From NCBI RefSeq assembly GCF_900128505.1, contig NZ_LT669941.1, forward strand, positions 3,466,420 to 3,530,419: 64,000 bases of DNA. The letters are read 5' to 3'. Positions within the stretch are counted from its first letter, which is position 1. Every line of letters begins with the position of its first letter. The position numbers were made by a program, and so were the translations under genes. The DNA comes from Parabacteroides timonensis. Lineage in GTDB: Bacteria > Bacteroidota > Bacteroidia > Bacteroidales > Tannerellaceae. Below, in pieces: positions 25,174-34,489 of this stretch. Under the pieces are notes generated by a model. That model was not told where the DNA came from, made no database searches, and saw only the letters and a list, made by a program, of their open reading frames with translations.

Positions 25174-26826
25174 ATGAAAAAGAATATATTGAATTTAACG
25201 ATAGCATCTTTACTTGCAGTGTCATTCTCTGCATGTAACGAGGCGGATTTCTTGAACAAAACAAATCCCAACACGCCCACAGATGAAGGTTTTTGGGACT
25301 ACCCTGAAAATGTAAATCAGGCATTATGTACCATCTATGCGCCTATCCGAAATCAATCTGAAGGTTATTATGGCGCACATACGCATTATCTGACTATGAC
25401 TAGTCGTGGAGATGATGTATTTCTGATTCCCAACGAAGACGGTGACATCAAGTTCTATGCAACCTTTAGCAATACTTCTAACATGGATCCGGGTATTTGG
25501 GGAGATATGTACAAAGGAATACAGCGCGCCAATATGGTTATTAGCAATTTGGAAGCAGAAGGCAACGAATGGGCAGATCCCGAATTGAAACAACAATACC
25601 TGTCTGAAGCCTACGGTATGCGCGGTATGTATTACTTCCTTTTGGCAAGCAATTATGGAGCTGTTCCTATTCACTTGACTCCGGTACAAAACCCGGAAGA
25701 CACTTACATTGCCTCTTCTCCGGAAGCTGAAGTGTGGAAGCGTGTGGAAGATGACTTTATTGAGGCTGCCAAATATTTGCCGGTAGAACGCGATGCAAAA
25801 GAAATACAGCGTATCAGTAAAGGTATGGCACTAGCTTATTTGGGAAAAGCGTATGTATTCCAGAAAAAATATCCTGAAGCAAAAGAAATATTAGGACAAT
25901 TGCTGCAATCGCCCTACAACTATGACCTGGTGGAAGATCCATTAGAAAACTTCCATCAAGACCATAAATTCAATAAAGAATCGATTTATGAGATTGATTA
26001 TGTAAATGAATTAGGTGGTACAGGTACATGGGGAGGTGACGATACCAATGCCAGTATGGGTATGAATCTCCCGACCTATTTGGGTCCGGAAGGAACAGGT
26101 GCTTGGTTTAAGATGTCTCCGGCTTCAGAAGCATTACGCGAATTTATCAAAGAACCTCGTCCGGAAGGATCAGACAGTAAGTATGACAAGCGTATGTATG
26201 CTACTTTCTACTTCAACCAGAATGAAGTAGGCGACAACAAACCTTATGATAATCCTTATGGCATGACCTTTGCTGAATTATGGGATACTCCGAGCAAAGG
26301 AAAGTTAAGCAGAGACCCGGAAAATGCTTACATGAAACATCCGAAAGCTGATAATGGTGTTCAATTCCAGGCATTAGGTAAGAAATATACCAATTTCTTC
26401 GGTGAAAACAATGATGCCATGTATACACCGTCTAGCCGTAACAACAGTTTGCGCGTATTCCGTTTTGCAGAAGTATTGTTGCTTCATGCAGAAGCCTGCG
26501 CCATGACGAACGACATTGCCGGTGCCAATGCAGACTTGCAGCGTATTCGCGACCGTGCCGGATTGGCATCTAAGGATTTCAGCGGCATGTCACAGGCTGA
26601 AGTTATGAAGGAAATCGAACATCAGAATTTCTTGGAGTTCTGTATGGAAGGTCATCGTTTCTACGACTTGAGACGCTATTATACAGCAGCTGAAGTGAAA
26701 CAACATTTCATTGATTGCGGCAAGGTAGGCGGTGCAAACTTCTCGGAAAAACATTTCTACTATCCTATCGGCGAAGGAGAAATGAACAATAATCCGCAGA
26801 TCGAACAGAATCCGTTGTGGAAATAA
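25174..26826 (+). CDS. SusD/RagB-type glycan-binding lipoprotein
   Basis: A 550-residue surface lipoprotein, lipobox FSAC with Cys21. N-terminal SusD-like segment FLNKTNPNTPTDEGFWDYPENVNQAL, the TPR-containing middle (YLSEAYGMRGMYYFLLASNYG, GMALAYLGKAYVF), and the C-terminal RagB segment with RFAEVLLLHAEACAMTNDIAGA and EGHRFYDLRRY. It caps the SusC barrel 19 bp upstream and binds the glycan at the cell surface. Codon use and composition match its SusC partner. A perfect hairpin follows it, which may reduce expression of the two enzymes behind. Confidence 0.95.
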   Translation: MKKNILNLTIASLLAVSFSACNEADFLNKTNPNTPTDEGFWDYPENVNQALCTIYAPIRNQSEGYYGAHTHYLTMTSRGDDVFLIPNEDGDIKFYATFSNTSNMDPGIWGDMYKGIQRANMVISNLEAEGNEWADPELKQQYLSEAYGMRGMYYFLLASNYGAVPIHLTPVQNPEDTYIASSPEAEVWKRVEDDFIEAAKYLPVERDAKEIQRISKGMALAYLGKAYVFQKKYPEAKEILGQLLQSPYNYDLVEDPLENFHQDHKFNKESIYEIDYVNELGGTGTWGGDDTNASMGMNLPTYLGPEGTGAWFKMSPASEALREFIKEPRPEGSDSKYDKRMYATFYFNQNEVGDNKPYDNPYGMTFAELWDTPSKGKLSRDPENAYMKHPKADNGVQFQALGKKYTNFFGENNDAMYTPSSRNNSLRVFRFAEVLLLHAEACAMTNDIAGANADLQRIRDRAGLASKDFSGMSQAEVMKEIEHQNFLEFCMEGHRFYDLRRYYTAAEVKQHFIDCGKVGGANFSEKHFYYPIGEGEMNNNPQIEQNPLWK

Positions 26827-26838
26827 ACTGATACAAAA

Positions 26839-26876
26839 GAATCCTGTCCGCACAATGCTTACAGCGGACAGGATTC
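26839..26876 (+). terminator. Intra-operon hairpin between SusD and the sulfotransferase
   Basis: Perfect 13-bp arms 26839-26851 (GAATCCTGTCCGC) and 26864-26876, followed by CTTTCCT, a weak T-run. It looks like an attenuator or RNA-stability element that uncouples susCD levels from the downstream enzymes. Confidence 0.6.
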
Positions 26877-26897
26877 CTTTCCTAATACACTATCGAT

Positions 26898-28700
26898 ATG
26901 AATGAAATAAGACACTACCTATCCTTCGGGATGGCAATACTCTGTGGAGGTTTGATCTGTTCTTGCGAAAAAGAAGAGCAAAGCTACAATGAAGTATACA
27001 CATCAATAGATGCTTGCATCAAACAAAACAACATACTCCTGAATGTGGAGCAGGAAACAGACAACACCTATTTCTTTTTTGATGGAGATACTGTCTCTAT
27101 CCCTACAAACACCATCGCATCCATAAATACGGAAGCAACCGCTTGGAAAACAACATTGACAGGCACAGATGGCACAACAATTATCATACCGACTTTAGGC
27201 AATTCGTTAAATCTGTCTAAAGAAAGCATAAAGGTGAATCCTACGGGATACGCCCCTTGCAGTATGCAGCTTACTGTTCCCTTTCCGGTAGAGGGAAGAC
27301 TAAAAGTCTGCGTAAAAGGCAAACATGGCTCACAAGGCGATTTGTCGTACCTTTTCTCTAAATTTGGATATAATCATCAAGAATATATACATGGTTTATA
27401 CCGTGACTCAAACAATACGGTAGATGTTTCTTTCGCCAATAAAGAAGGAAAAGTATTATTGACAGAAACAATAGAAGTCGAGACTACTCCCCCCGAAGAT
27501 TTAGTTCCCGATTTCTTTTCTTCCCGCCAAACAGTTGTAAGCAAACCGGAACAGATGGAGCCGGGCGTTACGATTGTGAACGACCAGGGAGGAGGAGAAT
27601 ATGATGCCCACCGGGCTTATATGTTGGATAGCGACGGAGAAGTACGTTGGTATCTTTGGTTGCGTAATCATCCGAAGTTGAATATCACAGCACATTGCGG
27701 ATTCAAGCGTTTGGCCAATGGTAACTTTTTAGGTGGAGATGCCCGGAAAGGGAATCTGTTCGAGTTTGATATGGTAGGTAATTTGGTGAAAGAATGGGAT
27801 ATTGCAACGAAAGGATATACCTTTCATCATGATGTGATAGAAATGCCGAATGGTAATCTTTTAGCAACTGTCACCAAAGCCGGAAGTCTGAATTCTGAAG
27901 GCACTTACACCCGTTTCGACTACGTGATAGAAGTAAACCGCGAAACCGGAAATATTGTAACCGAATGGGATTTGAAAAAAAGTCTGAATCCGGCACGAGA
28001 TGCTTTGATGAGTAAACAAGATATAGAAGATTTTAAACATAACTGGGCACACTCCAACGCCGTTGCATATTCACAGGAAGACGATTGCATCCTGGTTTCT
28101 AACCGCTATCAAGGATTAGTGAAATTAACACGAGACAATCGACTAGTCTGGTTTCTCACCCCACACCGTGGAGCAGAAAAAAACAGAAGTGCCTTGTTAA
28201 TGCCTTTAGATGCCAACAGGAATCCGATTACAGACAAAGATGTAATAGACGGGAAAACTGCTCATGAAGATTTTGAATGGATTTGGGGAGCACATTGCCC
28301 GGTTCTTCTTGACAACGGGCATGTACTCATCTTCGACAACGGATATCACCGCCATCACGAAGAGATAGATCTTTATAGCCAGGTAGGATATAGCCGCGCT
28401 GTGGAATATGTAATCAACGAGAAGCAGAAGACGATACAGCAAGTATGGGAATATGGACATAAGGAACAGGGACGCAGATGTTATTCCGTTGCACTTTCTT
28501 CTGTGCAATATCTTCCACAAACCAAGCATGTACTATTTGGTCCAGGTGTCGGTACTCCCAATGTAAATGGAGCCGGAGGAAAAATAATAGAAGTGGATTA
28601 CGATACTAAGGAAGTTGTCTACGAAGTACATATTTCCCGACCGGATTATTTAGTATTCCATCGAGTAGAGCGTATCTCCCTCTACCCTGAGAACCTCTAA
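26898..28700 (+). CDS. Aryl-sulfate sulfotransferase (ASST) family lipoprotein
   Basis: A 600-residue predicted lipoprotein (lipobox ending at Cys23) of the PAPS-independent aryl-sulfate sulfotransferase family, periplasmic or surface enzymes that move a sulfate from one phenolic ester to another. An Ig-like N-terminal part (about 40-200) precedes a six-bladed propeller. Motifs: FHHDVIEMPNGN (309-320), HNWAHSNA (381-388), Arg403 in SNRYQG and His466 in GAHCPVL. His385, Arg403 and His466 keep nearly the spacing of E. coli AssT His356, Arg374 and catalytic His436. No DsbA/DsbL partner is seen. It lies 71 bp after SusD in the same direction, an uncommon partner for a SusCD pair. Confidence 0.85.
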   Translation: MNEIRHYLSFGMAILCGGLICSCEKEEQSYNEVYTSIDACIKQNNILLNVEQETDNTYFFFDGDTVSIPTNTIASINTEATAWKTTLTGTDGTTIIIPTLGNSLNLSKESIKVNPTGYAPCSMQLTVPFPVEGRLKVCVKGKHGSQGDLSYLFSKFGYNHQEYIHGLYRDSNNTVDVSFANKEGKVLLTETIEVETTPPEDLVPDFFSSRQTVVSKPEQMEPGVTIVNDQGGGEYDAHRAYMLDSDGEVRWYLWLRNHPKLNITAHCGFKRLANGNFLGGDARKGNLFEFDMVGNLVKEWDIATKGYTFHHDVIEMPNGNLLATVTKAGSLNSEGTYTRFDYVIEVNRETGNIVTEWDLKKSLNPARDALMSKQDIEDFKHNWAHSNAVAYSQEDDCILVSNRYQGLVKLTRDNRLVWFLTPHRGAEKNRSALLMPLDANRNPITDKDVIDGKTAHEDFEWIWGAHCPVLLDNGHVLIFDNGYHRHHEEIDLYSQVGYSRAVEYVINEKQKTIQQVWEYGHKEQGRRCYSVALSSVQYLPQTKHVLFGPGVGTPNVNGAGGKIIEVDYDTKEVVYEVHISRPDYLVFHRVERISLYPENL

Positions 28701-28761
28701 AAACAAATATACATTGAATGCCGGACACCGGCTAGTTACATTGACAAATAAAAAATGATAT

Positions 28762-29940
28762 ATGGAAACCAGTTTCTTACATACGATCGAAAAGTTACAG
28801 ATGCAACATCAAACACTTCTTGCCGAAGAAAATAAACCTTTGGAAATACCCGGCAGCATTGCTACACGTTATAAAAACCCCGTCGTAACCGCAGCGCATA
28901 TTCCCCTGGAATGGCGTTACGACCTCAACCCGGCAACCAATCCGTATTGCCTGGAGCGTATCGGGGCGAATGCTTGTATGAACTCCGGAGCGATTAAGTG
29001 GAACGGGAAATATCTGCTGATGGTCCGTGTGGAAGGCTGGGACCGCAAATCGTTCTTTGCCATTGCCGAGAGTCCGAATGGGGTGGACAACTTCCGGTTC
29101 TGGGAACGGCCGGTCAACCTGCCGGATATCGATCCGGAAGAAACAAACGTATATGACATGCGCCTGACCGCACATGAAGACGGTTGGATATACGGTATCT
29201 TTTGCAGCGAGCGCCATGATCCGACTGCCGCTCCGGGTGACTTGTCATCGGCCGTGGCAAAAGCAGGGATTGTCCGTACAAAAGACTTGATCGACTGGGA
29301 AAGGCTACCGGACCTGAAATCAAAAAGCCAGCAGCGCAATGTAGTCCTTCATCCGGAATTTGTCGATGGGAAGTATGCATTATATACCCGTCCGCAGGAT
29401 GGCTTTATCGATGCCGGCAGTGGCGGAGGTATCGGCTGGGCACTCATCGAGGATATTACACACGCAGAAGTTCTCTCTGAACAAATAATTGATAAACGCT
29501 ACTATCATACAATCAAGGAGGTCAAGAACGGGGAAGGTCCGCATCCCATCAAAACTCCGCAGGGCTGGTTACACCTCGCCCACGGGGTCAGGGCATGCGC
29601 TGCAGGACTACGTTATGTACTTTATCTGTACATGACGTCCCTCGACGACCCGACAAAGGTTATCGCACAGCCCGGCGGCTACTTCCTCGCACCTGTCGGG
29701 GAAGAACGCATCGGGGATGTCTCGAACGTTTTATTTACCAATGGATGGATTGCAGACGAAGATGGAAAAGTATTTATCTACTACGCATCCTGCGACACCC
29801 GCATGCATGTAGCAGTATCGACAATAGACGTTTTGGTCGATTACTGCATGAACACTCCGGAAGACGGTCTTCGGTCGGCCGCTTCTGTTGCCCGGATAAA
29901 TGAACTGATTGATAAAAATAAAAAGTACAAAGGGGTATGA
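28762..29940 (+). CDS. GH130 family phosphorylase, 4-O-beta-mannosyl-glucose phosphorylase type
   Basis: A 392-residue cytosolic enzyme of glycoside hydrolase family 130, without signal peptide. It has the five-bladed propeller signature and the proposed general acid Asp132 in NVYDMRLTAHEDG, matching Asp131 of B. fragilis mannosylglucose phosphorylase, plus GEGPHPIKTPQGWLHLAHG around residue 259. The closest recognised activity is phosphorolysis of beta-1,4-mannosyl-glucose to mannose-1-phosphate and glucose. The mannobiose 2-epimerase that usually accompanies it is not here. GC content looks higher than in the preceding gene, so it may have joined the operon later. Last gene before a strong bidirectional terminator. 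Confidence 0.88.
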   Translation: METSFLHTIEKLQMQHQTLLAEENKPLEIPGSIATRYKNPVVTAAHIPLEWRYDLNPATNPYCLERIGANACMNSGAIKWNGKYLLMVRVEGWDRKSFFAIAESPNGVDNFRFWERPVNLPDIDPEETNVYDMRLTAHEDGWIYGIFCSERHDPTAAPGDLSSAVAKAGIVRTKDLIDWERLPDLKSKSQQRNVVLHPEFVDGKYALYTRPQDGFIDAGSGGGIGWALIEDITHAEVLSEQIIDKRYYHTIKEVKNGEGPHPIKTPQGWLHLAHGVRACAAGLRYVLYLYMTSLDDPTKVIAQPGGYFLAPVGEERIGDVSNVLFTNGWIADEDGKVFIYYASCDTRMHVAVSTIDVLVDYCMNTPEDGLRSAASVARINELIDKNKKYKGV

Positions 29941-29960
29941 TTTAAGGCAATAATGTGAAA

Positions 29961-30002
29961 AGAGTCTGAAGCCGGAATGTGTTACACAAGGCTTCAGGCT
30001 CT
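29961..30002. terminator. Bidirectional terminator between GH130 and DUF2461 genes
   Basis: Arms 29961-29973 and 29990-30002 (AGAGTCTGAAGCC / GGCTTCAGGCTCT, one G-U-type mismatch). TTATTTTAT follows on the plus strand and TTTTCACATT on the minus strand. Confidence 0.85.
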
Positions 30003-30007
30003 TTATT

Positions 30008-30679
30008 TTATACCCGCCCCAGAAATTCGTCAACCGTATAATTCAGGAAGTTATTAAACGGGAGTAACTGTTCGAAATGCTTGATTGCCTGGTCCATCCA
30101 ATCTTCCGTCATAAAGAATTCGTCCGGTTTAACGGTAGCAAAACAGTAATCCTTGTGTCGCATGATCTCACTATATTTGAAATCCGTCGGATAACCGGCC
30201 GGCATACGTTTCAACACTTCGCCCTCCATTACCGGAAAAGCCTCTTTAAAAGACGGATTTTCAATGATACCTACAAACTCGTCGATATGATCGTAAATAT
30301 CCTGACGAAGCATCTTCAACAGTTTGGGAGGAGGACACCATACACCACCCGATAGCATACAATTACCCGGCTCCAGATGAATATAATATCCACCCCGTTC
30401 ACTGGCACGTCCACCTTGCGCCATATAAGCGGCAAAATGAATTTTATAAGGGGTCTTATCCGGAGAAAAACGCAAATCCCGGTAGATACGGAACTGGCAG
30501 TCTTTCGCTTCCAGCCCGGCCACCTGCGGATCGAACAGGGCGATCCGGTTGATCAGTTGCTGTACCTCATCGAGAAACCCTTTATGCAATACATCGTAGC
30601 GGTCTTTATTTGCCTGAAACCACTCCCGGTTATTGTTCTGGCTTAATTCCTTCAGGAATTGTATAATTTCTGTATTCAT
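30008..30679 (-). CDS. DUF2461 (TIGR02453) family protein
   Basis: A 223-residue cytosolic protein. The opening IIQFLKELSQNNNREWFQANKDRYD, the RIYRDLRFSPDKTPYKIHFAAYM segment (about residues 63-85) and GGYYIHLEPGNCMLSGGVW (about 95-113) are diagnostic for the TIGR02453/DUF2461 family. Function is unknown; there is no obvious catalytic motif. It has its own -7 box 24 bp upstream and is convergent with the GH130 gene. Confidence 0.9.
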   Translation of the reverse strand: MNTEIIQFLKELSQNNNREWFQANKDRYDVLHKGFLDEVQQLINRIALFDPQVAGLEAKDCQFRIYRDLRFSPDKTPYKIHFAAYMAQGGRASERGGYYIHLEPGNCMLSGGVWCPPPKLLKMLRQDIYDHIDEFVGIIENPSFKEAFPVMEGEVLKRMPAGYPTDFKYSEIMRHKDYCFATVKPDEFFMTEDWMDQAIKHFEQLLPFNNFLNYTVDEFLGRV

Positions 30680-30702
30680 AAATATCTGTTTGTTTTACAG
30701 GC

Positions 30703-30710
30703 AAAGATAC
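30703..30710 (-). promoter_or_regulatory. -7 element of the DUF2461 gene
   Basis: TATCTTTG on the minus strand, exact TAnnTTTG, 24 bp before ATG 30679. Confidence 0.5.
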
Positions 30711-30719
30711 AGAATAATA

Positions 30720-32129
30720 TCATTCATTATCCCAGTTTCTGTCCGTACGGAACGGAGCAACCGGTAAACCTTCCTTACCGAACAAGTTTCCAATAGTTGC
30801 ATCATCAAAACAATAATGAACTGCAACCGGCTTCTTCACACGCGGGGAAGTTACGACAACGGTGTTATCCTTGATCTGAGCTTTTCCCGGTTCGAAAACA
30901 CCGTCTTCTCCTGCAATCATAAACCCGGTCAGCTGTTTTCCTTTACACATTAGTCCGGCATCAGCATGAAGGAATGAAATAACCGCCTTGTTCTTGTCGA
31001 CCGTCATTTTACTGAATACCGGGCTTTCGTAGCCGGAAGCGAGTTGTCCGTAAGCCTTTCCCAAAGCCATATTTGCCAGACGCAGACCAACGTTTTGCTT
31101 ATCTGTCGGATGAATATTCGTTACATCTGCAACACAATCGGAGATTGCCACCATACCTGTTCCCGGAACCGTACGTGACACCCATTCCTGATGTTCGCGA
31201 ACCAAAGCAGCCCCGTTATCGTTTGAATTATACGTATGAGGTGCGATCTGCACCAGATAAAACGGGAAATCTTTCTTAAAATTCTTACGCCAGCCTTCAA
31301 TCATTGTCTTCAACAAAACACCGTAGGACGAAGCATGATCGCGGTTTGACTCTCCCTGATACCAGATTGCACCGGCCAGGGCATAAGGTACAACCGGATT
31401 GATCATCTGATTATATAAAACACCCGGCTCCACCGGCCACCAGGGATATGTTTTGTCCGGCATGACATCACATATCTGTGGATTATTCATCACCAACTCT
31501 TCCGGGGTCCAAACTTCGGCAGGAGTACCACCCCAGGAAGATACAATCAGGCCGATCGGTACGTTCAGCTCTTTTTGCAGATCACGACCAAAGAAATAAG
31601 CCACAGCACTGGTATTTTTCATTACATCAGGAGTACAGGCCGCCCAGGATGCTTCACAATTGTTCTGAAGAGTTTTTGCTCCGCGTTTAGGGATATGAAA
31701 GAAACGAATATTCGGATAATTGGCGGCAGAGATTTCTTCATCGCGGTTATCTATATTGCTCATCGGTGTCCATTCCATATTCGATTGCCCACTGCAAAGC
31801 CAGACTTCTCCCAGCATGACGTCCTTAAGTTCCCGGCTACCATCCCCCGACACAGATACCGTGTAAGGGCCTCCGGCTCCGGCTGTTTTCAATGCCGCTT
31901 CCCAGGTTCCATCCGGACGAACAACAGTTGTTGCCGTATCTTTAGGAGCCCAACTCCCGACAACTTTGATCGTAGCATTTGCCACTCCCCAGCCCCATAC
32001 AGGCACATCACTCTTTTGTTGCAAAACCATGTGGTCGGTAAAAACAGAAGGCAGACTTATTTTAGCCTGCACACCGGCCATCAATAGGGAGAGACCGACA
32101 GCCATCCCGGTAATTCGTGTAAGTTTCAT
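30720..32129 (-). CDS. Sialate O-acetylesterase (SASA family)
   Basis: A 469-residue secreted esterase that removes O-acetyl groups from sialic acids or other sugars, making host glycans accessible. Signal peptide 1-22 (AGVQAK), an N-terminal beta-sandwich (about 23-105, SLPSVFTDHMVLQQ), then the SGNH-type catalytic domain: Ser116 in GQSNMEW, Asn/Gly block II near SSWGGTPAEVW, AIWYQGESN (255-262) and catalytic His340 in TNIHPTDK. Length is typical. It has its own -7 box; no sialidase gene is in the window, so the natural substrate is inferred from the family. Confidence 0.93.
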   Translation of the reverse strand: MKLTRITGMAVGLSLLMAGVQAKISLPSVFTDHMVLQQKSDVPVWGWGVANATIKVVGSWAPKDTATTVVRPDGTWEAALKTAGAGGPYTVSVSGDGSRELKDVMLGEVWLCSGQSNMEWTPMSNIDNRDEEISAANYPNIRFFHIPKRGAKTLQNNCEASWAACTPDVMKNTSAVAYFFGRDLQKELNVPIGLIVSSWGGTPAEVWTPEELVMNNPQICDVMPDKTYPWWPVEPGVLYNQMINPVVPYALAGAIWYQGESNRDHASSYGVLLKTMIEGWRKNFKKDFPFYLVQIAPHTYNSNDNGAALVREHQEWVSRTVPGTGMVAISDCVADVTNIHPTDKQNVGLRLANMALGKAYGQLASGYESPVFSKMTVDKNKAVISFLHADAGLMCKGKQLTGFMIAGEDGVFEPGKAQIKDNTVVVTSPRVKKPVAVHYCFDDATIGNLFGKEGLPVAPFRTDRNWDNE

Positions 32130-32163
32130 GTATTCCTTTGTATTTGATTGATTAACGAATTAA

Positions 32164-32171
32164 CAAATGTA
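32164..32171 (-). promoter_or_regulatory. -7 element of the sialate O-acetylesterase gene
   Basis: TACATTTG on the minus strand, exact TAnnTTTG, 35 bp before ATG 32129 and just beyond the stop of the patatin-like gene. Confidence 0.5.
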
Positions 32172-32180
32172 CAATAAAAA

Positions 32181-34400
32181 CTAAAACGCAAATCCCAGAT
32201 TTAAATAAAACTGGAGGTTTGTGTTCTGATTCGACATACTGAAATTGGCACTCAACGGTCCGGCGATACTATTATAGGCATACCCGATACTACCGCCCCA
32301 AACGCTTTTTCCTTTTAACAGGTGAAGGAAGTCATCATGATGAATGGCATAGTTACCGATCAGCGAAATATAGTTTCGTCCGGCTATGCGTTGCCGAAAA
32401 TGAAGGCGGGCCACCGCAATGGCATTGTCGAATATCTCCACCCGGTTGATACCGGCAAACGGTAATTGCTGGGGAACATATTTTCCTTCCACCTCTCCAC
32501 CCACGGCATTCAGGAAAGGATAGGCCAGATTGCCTCCGATCAGTACACGTCCGTAAAGAGACGGCAGCACACTCAGATGGGAAGTGATGGGAATAACGGA
32601 TGTAAAATTAAGCCCGACGGCCGAGAAAGGCGCATGACCGTTATAGCTGACAAAGTTATCCGTATAAAAAGAATAATCGGCTTTCAGGGAAACGCCTTTC
32701 GTCGGGAAATAACGCCGATCGAATGTCTCCAGATGGGCCAGAGCAAAATAACTGATGAAACCTTCCGGCTTTACCTCATACTCGTTGTTATTATCCCCTG
32801 TATACAAAAAGGAAGTATAGTTGAAATATTCATAGCGTAAGCCCACCTTAAACTTGAAGTTCAGCCAGTTCATATCAGAGTATCCGAACTCCGCCAGATG
32901 ATGGGTATAACTGGTATTAAAGGTCTTATTTCCTTTCCGGTAAATATCCAGGTCATTATAAGTAAACTGATAAGCCAGATTCAGATTACGCAACGGATTC
33001 CGCTCGATCGCATAATCCAACCGTCCGTAGGAGATCTTTCCACCGACACGTCCGGTAAAAGCCAGCCGGGAATGGTTGCGTGCCCTATAATCTAAGGTTG
33101 CATTCAGTAAAACACCGATCACCTCTTCCGAATCGAAGCGGACACCCAGGTTAATCGAACTGATCGACTTCTTCTGTGCCGTCAGTACCAGATCCTGTTG
33201 TTGTTCGCCTGTCAATTTATAATTTACATTCGAATAGGCATTTGAACCGACCAGGATCGACATGGCTTTATGCAACTCTTTCAAGGTGATATGGCTATTT
33301 TCACGCAGGCCGCTGATCTGCATCAACCACTTCTCATCGCGCGGGTCGGTACCGGCAAAAGAAATATGCCGGATATAGAAACTGTCGGTAGGTAAAACTG
33401 GATATGACTTACGGGGTAATATATGTTCCTCCGGACGATAATCTTCCGGGATACCGATCTTCTTTTTTAATGCCATAATCTCATCCCAGCGGCCACGAGC
33501 TTCCTGCTCACCACGACGGATCAGCGTATCGAGTGCCGTCGTACTGAAACTGGCCGCATTATAAGGAGTCATATTCGGGCGAAACAGCAAATCGGCCCTC
33601 TCTTTATTTTTCGCATACTTTTCATAACCATGCAGGGCTATGATCTGACCGATTACATCACCGGGGGTATTCAGTCCCTCCAACACTTTCAGGTCGCTGG
33701 TCCCGAGATCAATGCCGATAATAATATCAGCCCCCATATTCAATGCGACATCGACAGGAAAATTATCATTCAGGCCGCCGTCTACCAATACCATACTGTC
33801 CAGTCTTACCGGGGCAAACACAGCCGGAATAGCCATACTCGCACGCATAGCTAAAGGTAAGCTTCCCTTATGGAAAACATAATCTTTCCCATTCACGACA
33901 TCTACCGCTACGCAGGCAAACGGTATATTGAGATTATTAAAATCAATGGAATCATGGTAGCCGATCGTGAGGTTTGAGAAAAGATTCTGCAAATTCTGAC
34001 CTTTGATCATACCGCTGATCACACGGTCTTTCTTCTCCTTCCCAAAAGGCAAAGAGAGAATATATCGCTCGGAATTTTCTTTTTCCGGAAACGACAGACT
34101 GGTACGTGTCACCCGATCGCTCAGGAGCATTGTCCAATCCTGATGTATCACCATGCTATCGATCTCCGCGGGAGTATAACCGATCGCATATAATCCTCCT
34201 ACAATAGCACCCATACTGGTTCCCGCCACATAATCGATCGGGATACCTGCTTCCTCCAGCACTCTCAACACGCCAATATGAGCTACTCCTTTTGCTCCTC
34301 CGCCACCCAGTACGACCCCGACTTTCTTTCGCCCGGCTGTCAAGGAAGGTAAAGCGACCAGTAACATCAGCAAAAAGCAAAGTAACTTTTTCATCTGCAC
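32181..34400 (-). CDS. Patatin-like phospholipase with C-terminal BamA-type barrel (type Vd secretion architecture)
   Basis: A 739-residue outer-membrane protein. Signal peptide (about 1-22), patatin domain (about 26-310) with the oxyanion motif GGGGAKGVA (32-40), nucleophile Ser62 in GTSMG and catalytic Asp207 in DGGLNDNFP, then a POTRA-like module (about 338-410, YIRHISFAGTDPRDEKW) and a surface-antigen barrel ending LNLGFAF with terminal Phe. The order patatin-POTRA-barrel and the length match PlpD of Pseudomonas (728 residues), where the lipase is carried to the surface by its own barrel. ATG 34394 (MKKLL) is an alternative start. Monocistronic with its own -7 box; lipid target unknown. 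Confidence 0.92.
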   Translation of the reverse strand: MQMKKLLCFLLMLLVALPSLTAGRKKVGVVLGGGGAKGVAHIGVLRVLEEAGIPIDYVAGTSMGAIVGGLYAIGYTPAEIDSMVIHQDWTMLLSDRVTRTSLSFPEKENSERYILSLPFGKEKKDRVISGMIKGQNLQNLFSNLTIGYHDSIDFNNLNIPFACVAVDVVNGKDYVFHKGSLPLAMRASMAIPAVFAPVRLDSMVLVDGGLNDNFPVDVALNMGADIIIGIDLGTSDLKVLEGLNTPGDVIGQIIALHGYEKYAKNKERADLLFRPNMTPYNAASFSTTALDTLIRRGEQEARGRWDEIMALKKKIGIPEDYRPEEHILPRKSYPVLPTDSFYIRHISFAGTDPRDEKWLMQISGLRENSHITLKELHKAMSILVGSNAYSNVNYKLTGEQQQDLVLTAQKKSISSINLGVRFDSEEVIGVLLNATLDYRARNHSRLAFTGRVGGKISYGRLDYAIERNPLRNLNLAYQFTYNDLDIYRKGNKTFNTSYTHHLAEFGYSDMNWLNFKFKVGLRYEYFNYTSFLYTGDNNNEYEVKPEGFISYFALAHLETFDRRYFPTKGVSLKADYSFYTDNFVSYNGHAPFSAVGLNFTSVIPITSHLSVLPSLYGRVLIGGNLAYPFLNAVGGEVEGKYVPQQLPFAGINRVEIFDNAIAVARLHFRQRIAGRNYISLIGNYAIHHDDFLHLLKGKSVWGGSIGYAYNSIAGPLSANFSMSNQNTNLQFYLNLGFAF

Positions 34401-34415
34401 AATATTAATTTACGA

Positions 34416-34423
34416 CAAATGTA
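34416..34423 (-). promoter_or_regulatory. -7 element of the patatin-like gene
   Basis: TACATTTG on the minus strand, exact TAnnTTTG, 16 bp before ATG 34400; a very short leader, or a start at 34394. Confidence 0.45.
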
Positions 34424-34447
34424 ATCGGTTTACATCAAAAATTGTAT

Positions 34448-34455
34448 TAAATTTG
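34448..34455 (+). promoter_or_regulatory. -7 element of the GH2 beta-galactosidase gene
   Basis: TAAATTTG, exact TAnnTTTG, 35 bp before ATG 34490. Confidence 0.5.
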
Positions 34456-34489
34456 AGCAAATTTCTCACCTTAAGAAGAAAAACTCAAT

